Source of the DNA: Alphaproteobacteria bacterium
GTDB lineage: Bacteria > Pseudomonadota > Alphaproteobacteria > UBA828
Direction of reading: 5' to 3'
Assembly (NCBI GenBank): GCA_029937205.1
Contig: JAPYQV010000216.1
Span: 1 to 5,544, forward strand
Length of the DNA: 5,544 nt
Made by a program: the position numbers and the translations under genes. A model generated the notes under the pieces. The model had not been told where the DNA came from. It was given only the letters and a program-made list of their open reading frames with translations, and did no database searches. Position 1 is the stretch's first letter. The number at the start of each line of letters is the position of its first letter. This document shows positions 1 to 5,544 of the stretch, one piece after another.

Positions 1-37
1 TCCCGACGCCCCGAGGGAGCGGGAAAAGCGACCCGGC

Positions 38-138
38 GGGCGGCGCTCGGAGGCCCCCGGACGTCGTTGCGCGCCACTTGCGATGACTTGGCATCGCGGC
101 GCGCCGCGCTCCTTGCCGGAAACCCCCGAGCGCCGTCC
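38..138 (+). other. GC-rich leader able to form a long nested hairpin
   Basis: Positions 1-140 are about 75% GC and encode nothing recognisable; forward frames give only Arg/Pro-rich, noncoding-looking peptides ending at 149-151 and 169-171. The stretch is strongly self-complementary. CGGCGCTCGG (41-50) pairs perfectly with CCGAGCGCCG (126-135), extended outward by a G-U and two G-C pairs (38-40 with 136-138). Inside, CCGG (57-60) can pair with CCGG (116-119), GCGCGCC (69-75) with GGCGCGC (98-104), and GCGATG (80-85) with CATCGC (92-97) around a six-base loop. A 14-nt perfect palindrome with an AscI-like core lies at 95-108. It could be a structured mRNA leader of ureC, the end of an upstream transcript, or a chance product of high GC. 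No T-tract follows, so it is not a standard intrinsic terminator. Function unknown. Confidence 0.4.
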
Positions 139-160
139 TACGTACCACTGAATTGTGATA

Positions 161-165
161 GGGAG
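161..165 (+). promoter_or_regulatory. Ribosome-binding site of ureC
   Basis: GGGAG lies 10 nt before the ATG at 176. It favours that ATG, which gives the usual UreC N-terminus ([10 protein letters not shown]), over an in-frame GTG at 155 that would add seven residues and place this site inside the gene. Confidence 0.6.
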
Positions 166-175
166 CACTAGAACC

Positions 176-1885
176 ATGGCAAAAATCAGCAGACAGCAAT
201 ATGCTAGCCTTTATGGCCCGACCAAGGGCGACAAGGTGCGGCTTGGCGATACCGAACTCCTGGCCGAGATCGAGCATGACCACACGGTTTACGGCGAGGA
301 ATGCTGGACCGGCGCCGGGCGGGTGATGCGTGACGGCATGGCCTATGACGCCCATACCTCGCGCGCCGATGGCGCGCTCGACATGCTGGTCGAGAACGCC
401 ACCATCATCGATCCGGTGCTGGGCATCATCAAGGCTGATATCGGTGTGCGCGACGGCAAGATCGCCGGCATTGGCAAGGCCGGAAATCCCAATATTCAGG
501 ACGGCGTTAGCGAAAACATGGTGTGCGGGCCGAACACCACCTATTACCCGGCCGGTGGGCTGATCGTGACGCCGGGCGGGATCGACGTGCACATCCATTT
601 TCTTTCTACCGAGCAATGCGAGAACGCCATTTCGACCGGTCTCACGACGATGATCGGCGGCAGCATGGGGCCGCTATTCGCCATCGATTGCGGCGGTCCG
701 TGGAATACCGCGCGCATGCATGAGGCGTCGGAGAAATGGCCGATTAATTTCGGTTTTTTTGGGCGCGGCTCGTCGCATGACCCGGACACGGTGGCCGAGC
801 ATCTCGACGGCGGTGTTATCGGCATGAAGATCCATGAGGATTACGGCGCCATGCCGGCGACCATCCACGGCGCCCTTACCGCCTCGCAGGAATATGATTT
901 CCCGGTGATGATCCACACCGACACGCTGAACGAATCGGGTTTTTACGAGGACACGCTGGCCGCCATCGCCGGGCGCGCCATGCATATGTATCATACCGAA
1001 GGCGGCGGCGGCGGCCATGCGCCGGATATCATCCGCTGCAACGGCGAGCCGCATTTGCTGCCATCTTCCACCAACCCGACCAACCCCTACACCCTGAACG
1101 CCTTTGACGAGGGTCTCGACATGACCATGTCGTGCCATCTGCTGCGCTATGATCTGCCGGAAGATGTTGCCTTCGCCGAAAGCCGGGTGCGGCCGCAAAC
1201 CATGATGGCCGAGGATGTGCTGCACGATATGGGCGCGATCTCCATGTTCGGCTCCGACAGCCAGGGCATGGGCCGGGTTAACGAGGTAATTTCACGCTGC
1301 TGGCAATTGGCCAGCAAGATGCGCACGCAGCGCGGCCGTCTCTCGCATGAAAAGACTGCCGATGCAGACAATGAACGGATCAAGCGCTATATCGCCAAAT
1401 ACACCATCAATGCGGCGCGCGCCTTCGGCATAGACCAATATGTCGGCTCGATCGAGCCCGGCAAGATGGCCGATCTGGTGGCCTGGAAACCGGCCTTCTT
1501 CGGCATCAAGCCGTTCGGCATCATCAAGGGCGGCTTTGTCGCCCATGGTGCGACGGGCGACAGTGCCGGCAGCTATTTCCAGACCGAGCCGGTGATCCAG
1601 CGCGCCCAGTTCGGCGGCTGCGGCAGGGCGCCACAATCCCTCAGCGCCAACTTTGTGCATCAGCGCGCGCTCGATATCGATTTGCCCGGCACTTTGGGCC
1701 TGGCCAAGCCGATGTTGCCGATATCGAGCTTTATCAAGCTCGGTAAAAAGGACATGCTGCACAATGATTTTTGCCCGGATATCCGCGTCGACCCCTCGAC
1801 CTTCGACGTCTTTGTCGATGGTGAGCTGGCGGCCTGCGATCCGGCCACCGAAGTCACACTCGGCCAAAACTATCTAATGCGCTGA
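176..1885 (+). CDS. ureC: Urease alpha (catalytic) subunit UreC
   Basis: Cytosolic nickel enzyme that hydrolyses urea to ammonia and carbamate. At 569 residues it matches the family (about 567-570). Expected active-site residues are visible: nickel ligands His139 and His141 (GGIDVHIH), the lysine that becomes carbamylated, Lys218 (GMKIHED), His247 (MIHTDTLNE), His273 (MYHTEG) and Asp361 (GSDSQGMGR). The mobile flap has Cys320-His321, and Arg337 lies in AESRVR. It should therefore be catalytically competent. Oddities, judged against remembered classical UreC: the loop at 161-176 ([16 protein letters not shown]) is about four residues shorter than the usual GGGTGP...TPGPW loop and lacks its NATTCTPG-like core; the flap reads CHLL rather than CHHL; and the C-terminus ends GQNYLMR instead of the near-invariant AQRYFLF. 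This suggests a divergent clade. ureD follows after 11 nt; ureB is not directly upstream. Confidence 0.97.
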   Translation: MAKISRQQYASLYGPTKGDKVRLGDTELLAEIEHDHTVYGEECWTGAGRVMRDGMAYDAHTSRADGALDMLVENATIIDPVLGIIKADIGVRDGKIAGIGKAGNPNIQDGVSENMVCGPNTTYYPAGGLIVTPGGIDVHIHFLSTEQCENAISTGLTTMIGGSMGPLFAIDCGGPWNTARMHEASEKWPINFGFFGRGSSHDPDTVAEHLDGGVIGMKIHEDYGAMPATIHGALTASQEYDFPVMIHTDTLNESGFYEDTLAAIAGRAMHMYHTEGGGGGHAPDIIRCNGEPHLLPSSTNPTNPYTLNAFDEGLDMTMSCHLLRYDLPEDVAFAESRVRPQTMMAEDVLHDMGAISMFGSDSQGMGRVNEVISRCWQLASKMRTQRGRLSHEKTADADNERIKRYIAKYTINAARAFGIDQYVGSIEPGKMADLVAWKPAFFGIKPFGIIKGGFVAHGATGDSAGSYFQTEPVIQRAQFGGCGRAPQSLSANFVHQRALDIDLPGTLGLAKPMLPISSFIKLGKKDMLHNDFCPDIRVDPSTFDVFVDGELAACDPATEVTLGQNYLMR

Positions 1886-1890
1886 AGGAA
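1885..1890 (+). promoter_or_regulatory. Ribosome-binding site of ureD, supporting a TTG start
   Basis: AAGGAA overlaps the last base of the ureC TGA and sits 6 nt before TTG at 1897. No in-frame ATG or GTG lies nearby upstream, and the next out-of-frame ATG (1909) does not give UreD. The site therefore decides the TTG start and suggests translational coupling to ureC. Confidence 0.65.
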
Positions 1891-1896
1891 CGGATC

Positions 1897-2751
1897 TTGT
1901 CACTCGCGAATGAATTGGCCGAACCCCAGCCCCAGGCCGAGCTGGTATTCACCCGTGCGCCCGATGGGCGCACCTACATCTCCCATCAGCGCGTCGGCTA
2001 TCCGTTTCACATCACGCGGCCGTTTTATCTCGATGCCGTGCCGGAAGGCATGCTGACGCTTTATCTGCAATCGGTCTCCGGCGGCATTTATCGCGGCGAG
2101 GCGTTGGCGCTCAGCCTTGAAGCCGAGGCCGGCGCGCTGGCCCAGGTGACGACCCAGTCGGCGACCATTGTGCACCGCATGAAATCGGGCGGCACGGCGC
2201 GCCAGGACATGACCATCCGCGCCGATGCCGGGGCGCTGCTGGAATATCTGCCCGACCCACTGATCCTGTTCCCCGGCGCGCAATTTGAGAGCACGCTCCG
2301 CGTGGTGGTGGAACCGAGCGCCACGGTCATACTCTGTGATGCCTTCACCCAACATGATTCGGATGCGGCGGGCGGGCGTTTCGCGCGCTTGGCCGCCGAC
2401 ACCCGGATCGAGCGCCCGGACGGGACGCTGCTCGCCTTTGACCGTTACGATATCGATGGCGAGGTCGGTGAGGCCCATCTCGACGGCGCGGCGGGCACTT
2501 ACCCCGCGCACGGCACGCTGATGGTCGTCCATACCGGTTGCCCGGCGGCGGATATGGCAAGCGTTCTGCGCAACGCTCTTGGAGAATGTAACGGAATTTA
2601 TGCCGGCGCTTCGACTCTGCCGCAGGAGAGCGGCGCCTGGGTGCGCATATTGGCCGAGGACGGTTTGGCGTTGCGCGCCGCGATTAAGGCAAGTTGGGCG
2701 GCGGCACGCTTAAAGGTGAGCGGTGCTGAACCGGCCAAGCGGCCTAAGTAA
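1897..2751 (+). CDS. ureD: Urease accessory protein UreD (UreH)
   Basis: Scaffold protein that binds apo-urease and, with UreF and UreG, forms the complex that installs nickel and the carbamylated lysine; known UreD has a channel for nickel transfer. The product is 284 residues, normal for the family (about 270-300). Recognisable motifs in order are QSVSGGIYRGEAL (58-70, where most UreD have a GGG..GGD-like stretch), TTQSATIVHR (85-94) and LEYLPDPLILFPGA (115-128), the family hallmark. The rest is the expected beta-rich, poorly conserved sequence, with no signal peptide or membrane segment. The TTG start is set by AAGGAA six nt upstream. The 11-nt gap to ureC indicates one operon. The gene ends in TAA, directly followed by a palindrome and repeats that separate it from ureG. 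Its position between ureC and ureG, with no ureE or ureF, is unusual. Confidence 0.93.
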   Translation: MSLANELAEPQPQAELVFTRAPDGRTYISHQRVGYPFHITRPFYLDAVPEGMLTLYLQSVSGGIYRGEALALSLEAEAGALAQVTTQSATIVHRMKSGGTARQDMTIRADAGALLEYLPDPLILFPGAQFESTLRVVVEPSATVILCDAFTQHDSDAAGGRFARLAADTRIERPDGTLLAFDRYDIDGEVGEAHLDGAAGTYPAHGTLMVVHTGCPAADMASVLRNALGECNGIYAGASTLPQESGAWVRILAEDGLALRAAIKASWAAARLKVSGAEPAKRPK

Positions 2752-2753
2752 TT

Positions 2754-2776
2754 CCAGAATGCATAATGCATTCTGG
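2754..2776. repeat. Perfect palindrome directly after ureD
   Basis: CCAGAATGCA (2754-2763) and TGCATTCTGG (2767-2776) are exact inverted copies around TAA; read as DNA, the arms are 11 bp about a single central A. It begins three bases after the ureD stop. As RNA it would form a 10-bp hairpin with a three-base loop. What follows (CAAGCGCGCCC) is GC-rich with no T-tract, so it is not a canonical intrinsic terminator. It may be an mRNA-stabilising or processing hairpin, a protein-binding site, or one end of the repeat element that follows. A further stem can form from CAAGCGC (2777-2783) and GCGCTTG (2816-2822). Confidence 0.75.
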
Positions 2777-2790
2777 CAAGCGCGCCCAAG

Positions 2791-2826
2791 CCTAGGACAC
2801 GGATGTGGCCGCCCGGCGCTTGAGGG
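2791..2826. repeat. Intergenic direct repeat, copy 1
   Basis: First of two related 36-nt sequences in the ureD-ureG gap, matching copy 2 at 29 of 36 positions by my count. The best part is 27 nt (2800-2826), with 24 identities. It contains the small palindrome CGCCCGGCG (2810-2818) followed by TTGAGGG. It looks like a member of a dispersed extragenic repeat family, but a genome search would be needed to show that. Confidence 0.65.
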
Positions 2827-2862
2827 TCTTTGGACATGAGCGCCCGAGTTAATACGAGGTAG

Positions 2863-2898
2863 CCAAGGGAGCGGATGCGACCGCCCGGCGATTGAGGG
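2863..2898. repeat. Intergenic direct repeat, copy 2
   Basis: Second copy, offset exactly 72 nt from copy 1. The core (2872-2898) differs from copy 1 at only three bases and keeps the palindrome CGCCCGGCG (2882-2890) and the trailing TTGAGGG. Beyond the 36-nt blocks, each copy is preceded by CGCCC(A/G)AG (2783-2790 and 2841-2848) and followed at some distance by ATGAG (2836-2840 and 2910-2914), so the full unit may be longer and imperfectly tandem. Copy 2 ends 25 nt before ureG. Confidence 0.65.
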
Positions 2899-2923
2899 AA
2901 CAAATACAAATGAGAAGGAACTA

Positions 2924-3559
2924 ATGACCATACCAGCTGAAATAAACGCACCCTCATCAGCCCGCATCGGCATCGGCGGGCCAGTGGGTTCAGGCAAGAC
3001 GGCGCTGATCGAGGGTCTGCTGCCGCTCCTGGCGGCGCGCGGCATCTCGATTGCTGTGGTGACCAACGATCTGGTGACCAAAGAGGATGCCGAGCGCCTG
3101 CAGCGCGGTGGTCTGATCGCGCCCGAGCGTGTTGTCGGGGTCGAGGCCGGCGCCTGCCCGCATACGGTGATCCGCGAGGACCCGACGCTTAATATCGAAG
3201 CGGCGGATTTGCTGGAAACCAAATTCGCGCCGCTCGATCTTATCGTTATCGAGAGCGGCGGAGATAATCTCGCCTCAACGTTTTCTCTCGACCTGGTCGA
3301 TTATTGGCTGTTTGTCATCGATGTCGCCGGCGGCGACGATATCCCGCGCAAGAAGGGCCCGGGCATCGTGCAGGCCGATCTGTTGATCATCAACAAAGTG
3401 GATCTCGCCCCCCATGTCGGAGTGGATGTGGCGGCGATGCGGCGCGATGCTGAAGCGGTACGCGGCGGCAAGCCGGTGATTCTTACCAATTGCCGCAGCG
3501 GCGACGGGCTCGACGATGTGGTGGCGCGCCTCGCCCATGACGTATTGATGGCGGAATAG
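2924..3559 (+). CDS. ureG: Urease accessory GTPase UreG
   Basis: SIMIBI-class GTPase that carries nickel and uses GTP hydrolysis to drive metal delivery to urease through the UreD-UreF-UreG complex; cytosolic. At 211 residues it fits the family (about 200-210) and has no His-rich N-terminal extension. Visible motifs: P-loop GPVGSGKT (19-26), the nickel-binding Cys78-Pro79-His80, the ESGGDN segment (110-115), the [16 protein letters not shown] stretch (132-147) and the guanine-specificity motif NKVD (157-160). One small variation is EAGACPH where ETGGCPH is usual; the metal ligands remain. The start is the ATG at 2924, with AAGGA at 2915-2919 four nt away; it overlaps the stop of a four-codon mini-ORF (TAATG). 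The stop is TAG, with a TAA two codons on. A repeat-bearing 172-nt gap precedes it, and a GST gene follows after 18 nt. Confidence 0.97.
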   Translation: MTIPAEINAPSSARIGIGGPVGSGKTALIEGLLPLLAARGISIAVVTNDLVTKEDAERLQRGGLIAPERVVGVEAGACPHTVIREDPTLNIEAADLLETKFAPLDLIVIESGGDNLASTFSLDLVDYWLFVIDVAGGDDIPRKKGPGIVQADLLIINKVDLAPHVGVDVAAMRRDAEAVRGGKPVILTNCRSGDGLDDVVARLAHDVLMAE

Positions 3560-3577
3560 CGATAAGGAATTAATGAT

Positions 3578-4270
3578 ATGCCACATTTTCGACTGATCAG
3601 CTTCGATCTGTGCCCCTATGTGCAACGTTGCGTGGTGACCTTGCGCGAGAAGGGTATCGACCATGATGTCGACTATATCGACTTGAGAGACCGGCCGGAC
3701 TGGTTCGTCGCGCTCAGCCCTCTCGGCAAGGTTCCGGTATTGGAGGTGACGCGCGACGACGGCACGAAAGTGGTGCTCTTCGAATCGGTGGTGATCAATG
3801 AATATCTCGACGAGGTGACCGAAGGCAGCATGCTGCCGGCCGATCCGCTGGAGCGCGCGCGTTGCCGCGCCTGGATTGAGTTCGGCAATGCGTTGCTGAG
3901 CGATGCGTTCAGCGTTACATCGGCGGAGGACGAGGCGGCATTAGGCAAGATTCTCGAAAAGCTCGGCGACAAGCTCGACCGGCTCGAGCGTGAAATCCGC
4001 ACCGGCCCCTTCTTCCTGGGAGCCGAAGTCTCCTTGGTCGACACCGCCCTAACGCCGGCACTCCAGCGCCTCAACTGGGCCAACGAAATCCACCCGGCAA
4101 TGGCCATCTTCGAAGGGCGTCCCAAGGCCGCCGGCCTGTGGCGCGCCTTGGCCGAACGGGAGAGCGTTCAGGGCTCTGCCCCGCATGACCTTCGCCAACA
4201 ATTCGATAAAATGGTCGGCCGCGACCGCGGCGGTTACCGCAGCGTCGTCGGCGCCCGGGTTACCGCATAG
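3578..4270 (+). CDS. Glutathione S-transferase family protein (Cys-type)
   Basis: Cytosolic GST-fold protein of 230 residues. The thioredoxin-like N-terminal domain (about 1-80) shows a probable catalytic cysteine, Cys12, in CPYVQR, the cis-proline in GKVPVL (Pro53), and the glutathione gamma-glutamyl-binding pair Glu69-Ser70 (ESVVINEYL). The helical C-terminal domain (about 88-210) includes the GPFFLGAEVSLVDTAL stretch that carries the conserved N-capping Asp. Cys-type GSTs of the omega/beta kinds usually act in thiol transfer, dehydroascorbate or S-glutathionyl reduction, or isomerisation rather than classic conjugation; the substrate cannot be read from sequence. AAGGAA (3564-3569) lies eight nt before the ATG. 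The 18-nt gap from ureG and 13-nt gap to the hydrolase suggest cotranscription. A link to urease is not established; protecting nickel-binding thiols or detoxifying a product of the neighbouring hydrolase are only guesses. The stop is TAG. Confidence 0.88.
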   Translation: MPHFRLISFDLCPYVQRCVVTLREKGIDHDVDYIDLRDRPDWFVALSPLGKVPVLEVTRDDGTKVVLFESVVINEYLDEVTEGSMLPADPLERARCRAWIEFGNALLSDAFSVTSAEDEAALGKILEKLGDKLDRLEREIRTGPFFLGAEVSLVDTALTPALQRLNWANEIHPAMAIFEGRPKAAGLWRALAERESVQGSAPHDLRQQFDKMVGRDRGGYRSVVGARVTA

Positions 4271-4283
4271 CCAGGAGACCGCG

Positions 4284-5204
4284 ATGCCGCTCCATCCTCA
4301 GGTCTAGAAACTGGTCGATGAACTGAACGCCCTCGAAGAGGAATCGGTGTGGGACCGGCCGATCGCAGATGTGCGGGCCGAGTTCGACGAACTGGCAAAT
4401 TTATTCGCAGCACCCGGGCCTGCAGTTTCGCGAGTGGAAAATCGAGAGATTCCCGGCCCGCACGGGCCGATCCCATTGCGTATCTACTGGCCGGAAGCGA
4501 GCGATCCGGCGAAGCTGTTGCCGGTATTCATCAATTTCCACGGCAGCGGGTACGTCGTCCTTGGGCTCGATAATTACGATCATGTCTGCCGTTCGCTGTG
4601 CCAGGGAACGGAATGCATTGTCGTCGGCGTCGATTACCGCAAGGCGCCGGAGAACAAATTCCCCAAGCCGACCGATGATTCGTGGGCCGCGACTTGCTGG
4701 GTGGCCGAGAATTGTGCCGAACTGGGCGGCGATTCCGCCGGCGGCGGCATCGCAGCCGTTGTGACACAGCGGGCAAAAGCGGAAGGCGGACCAACCCTCG
4801 TCTTCCAGCTCCTTGTCTACCCGGTTACCGACACGCGCGAAGACACCGAATTCTACCGGGAGTTTGCCGACGGCTATCTCTTGACCGCCGACCTTATGCG
4901 CTAGTTTTTCCATTGTTACTTCAGCAACGAAGCGGAGAAATCCGATCTGGCCGCGGCGCCGCTTCGAGCGCCGGACCTGAGCGGGCTGCCGCCGGCACTG
5001 GTCATGACCGCGAGCCACGACCCGCTGCGTGACGACGGTGCCGCCTACGCGGAAAAGCTTCGCGCGGCGGGCGTGCCGACCGAGTATTTAAATTATGAAG
5101 GCTTTATCCATGATTTTTGGGTGGCCACAGCCCGTTTCGATGTGGCGGCCGAAGCACAGGCGACGGCGTGTGCGGCTCTGCGACGGGTTTTCGGCACGGC
5201 TTAG
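4284..5204 (+). pseudogene. Alpha/beta hydrolase (HSL/family IV esterase), broken by two TAG codons and a deletion
   Basis: The frame is continuous over 307 codons from an ATG with AGGAG (4273-4277) six nt upstream, except for TAG at 4305-4307 (codon 8) and 4902-4904 (codon 207). Read through, it is a hormone-sensitive-lipase-type esterase (Abhydrolase_3). The oxyanion-hole motif is HGSG (codons 86-89, usually HGGG), followed by VDYRKAPE, the nucleophile motif GDSAGG (Ser151, 4734-4736), catalytic Asp246 (DPLRDDG) and His276 (FIHDFW). Relatives read roughly AELGGD-PxRIAVGGD-SAGG; here AELGGD runs straight into SAGG. About nine residues, the strand leading to the nucleophile elbow, are missing, probably by recombination between two GGCGGCGA copies. 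The second TAG falls where relatives have Trp (WFWDHY), a one-base TGG-to-TAG change. There are no frameshifts, so decay looks recent. Internal restarts (for example GTG at 4347) would still lack the core strand. Amber readthrough is the less likely alternative. It ends in TAG, seven nt from the convergent gene. Confidence 0.82.
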
Positions 5205-5211
5205 GCGGAAA

Positions 5212-5544
5212 TCAATCGTCCATTTTGATCATCAGTTTGCCGAAATTGTCGCCCGAAAAAAGCCGTAGAAGCGCATCGGGGAAGGCCTTCAGCCCGCCTT
5301 CGACGATATCGTCCGGGCAATTCAATTTGCCTTGGCCGTGCCATTTTGCCAGCTCGGCAATCATCGCCGGCCATTGATCACGCCAGTTGAGGTAGATGTA
5401 GCCTTCCAGCCTGGCGCTCCGGATGAGCAGACTGAGATAGTTGCTTGGGCCTTCGATTGCGGTCGTATTGTTGTACTGCGAAATCGCACCGCAGATCACG
5501 ACGCGGGCGTGGAAATTAATCCGTGCCAGCGCCGCATTCAGCGT
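5212..5544 (-). CDS. NADP-dependent oxidoreductase, CurA/COG2130 type (C-terminal part, cut by window edge)
   Basis: The frame is open from the right edge to a TGA at 5212-5214, giving 110 C-terminal residues of a medium-chain reductase, usually about 335-345 long. The visible sequence matches the end of NADPH-dependent curcumin/2-alkenal reductases and prostaglandin reductase-like enzymes. It has LARINFHARVVICGAISQYNN, where ICGAISQYN closes the nucleotide-binding domain, and GPSNYLSLLIRSARLEGYI, which leads back into the catalytic domain. It ends with KLNCPDDIVEGGLKAFPDAL and the terminal LFSGDNFGKLMIK. These enzymes reduce alpha,beta-unsaturated carbonyls with NADPH and lack zinc; substrate unknown. 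A GTG at 5499 is an internal valine codon, not a start. The gene converges on the hydrolase with only 7 nt between stop codons and no visible terminator hairpin. Confidence 0.88.
   Translation of the reverse strand, partial: TLNAALARINFHARVVICGAISQYNNTTAIEGPSNYLSLLIRSARLEGYIYLNWRDQWPAMIAELAKWHGQGKLNCPDDIVEGGLKAFPDALLRLFSGDNFGKLMIKMDD

Noticed and set aside
113..144. Possible promoter for ureC (TTGCCG at 113-118, TACGTA at 139-144)
   Set aside because: The 20-nt spacing is too long and both hexamers are weak.
155..175. Upstream GTG start for ureC adding seven residues
   Set aside because: It would place the GGGAG site inside the gene and lacks its own ribosome-binding site; the ATG at 176 gives the family N-terminus.
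674..1867. Long antisense open frames across ureC (674-1225 and 1292-1867 on the minus strand)
   Set aside because: They lie opposite a highly conserved gene, resemble no known family and are expected from GC-rich codon bias.
2830..2858. Possible sigma70 promoter for ureG (TTGGAC at 2830-2835 with TACGAG or TAATAC downstream)
   Set aside because: Either -10 candidate matches consensus at only three of six bases, or the spacing is wrong.
2783..2914. CRISPR-like array
   Set aside because: There are only two imperfect copies with one spacer-like interval, no cas genes, and the copies differ inside the core.
2598..2957. Minus-strand open frame across the ureD end and the repeats, giving a peptide with repeated PGG(R/H)IR blocks
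   Set aside because: The peptide repetition merely translates the DNA direct repeat, and the frame overlaps the ends of two real genes.
4347..4904. A separate intact 185-residue gene starting at GTG 4347
   Set aside because: It is the middle of the interrupted hydrolase frame; it lacks the N-terminal part, the Asp and His of the triad and the strand before the nucleophile, and has no clear ribosome-binding site.
5004..5204. A separate small gene starting at ATG 5004
   Set aside because: It is the C-terminal tail of the hydrolase in the same frame, beginning within the strand leading to the catalytic Asp.
5117..5377. Plus-strand open frame spanning the hydrolase end and the convergent reductase
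   Set aside because: It is out of frame with both recognisable proteins and its peptide resembles nothing known.

Overview
The window (5,544 nt) looks like part of a moderately GC-rich proteobacterial chromosome. An alphaproteobacterium is my best guess, from codon use, the NADPH-dependent reductase and GST subtypes and the style of the intergenic repeats; this is inference, since there is no rRNA or other phylogenetic marker here. Five genes or gene remnants run on the plus strand and appear to form one unit. A sixth, partial gene converges on them from the right edge.

Layout. Positions 1-175 are a leader of about 75% GC (over 1-140) with no convincing gene, which can fold into a long nested hairpin just upstream of ureC. 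Then come ureC (176-1885, urease catalytic subunit), ureD (1897-2751, accessory protein, TTG start), a 172-nt gap holding a perfect palindrome and two copies of a roughly 36-nt repeat, ureG (2924-3559, nickel-delivery GTPase), a cytosolic glutathione S-transferase-like gene (3578-4270) and a hormone-sensitive-lipase-type alpha/beta hydrolase (4284-5204). The hydrolase has two in-frame TAG codons and appears to have lost a core beta strand, so I call it a pseudogene. On the minus strand, 5212-5544 is the C-terminal part of a COG2130/CurA-type NADP-dependent oxidoreductase that runs off the window.

How they work together. UreC carries the nickel site and hydrolyses urea once UreD and UreG (with UreF, and often UreE) have loaded nickel and CO2. 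No ureA, ureB, ureE or ureF lies in this window: ureB is not directly upstream of ureC, and ureF/ureE do not lie between ureC and ureG, so the rest must be encoded elsewhere. The GST and hydrolase follow with operon-like spacing (18 and 13 nt) and AAGGA/AGGAG ribosome-binding sites, but have no known role in urease assembly.

Most worth a second look: the double-amber hydrolase with its apparent nucleophile-elbow deletion; a UreC that keeps its catalytic residues but has a shortened active-site-proximal loop and an atypical C-terminus; the reduced ureC-ureD-ureG order; and the structured and repetitive intergenic sequence. I found no convincing evidence for a wholly new system.
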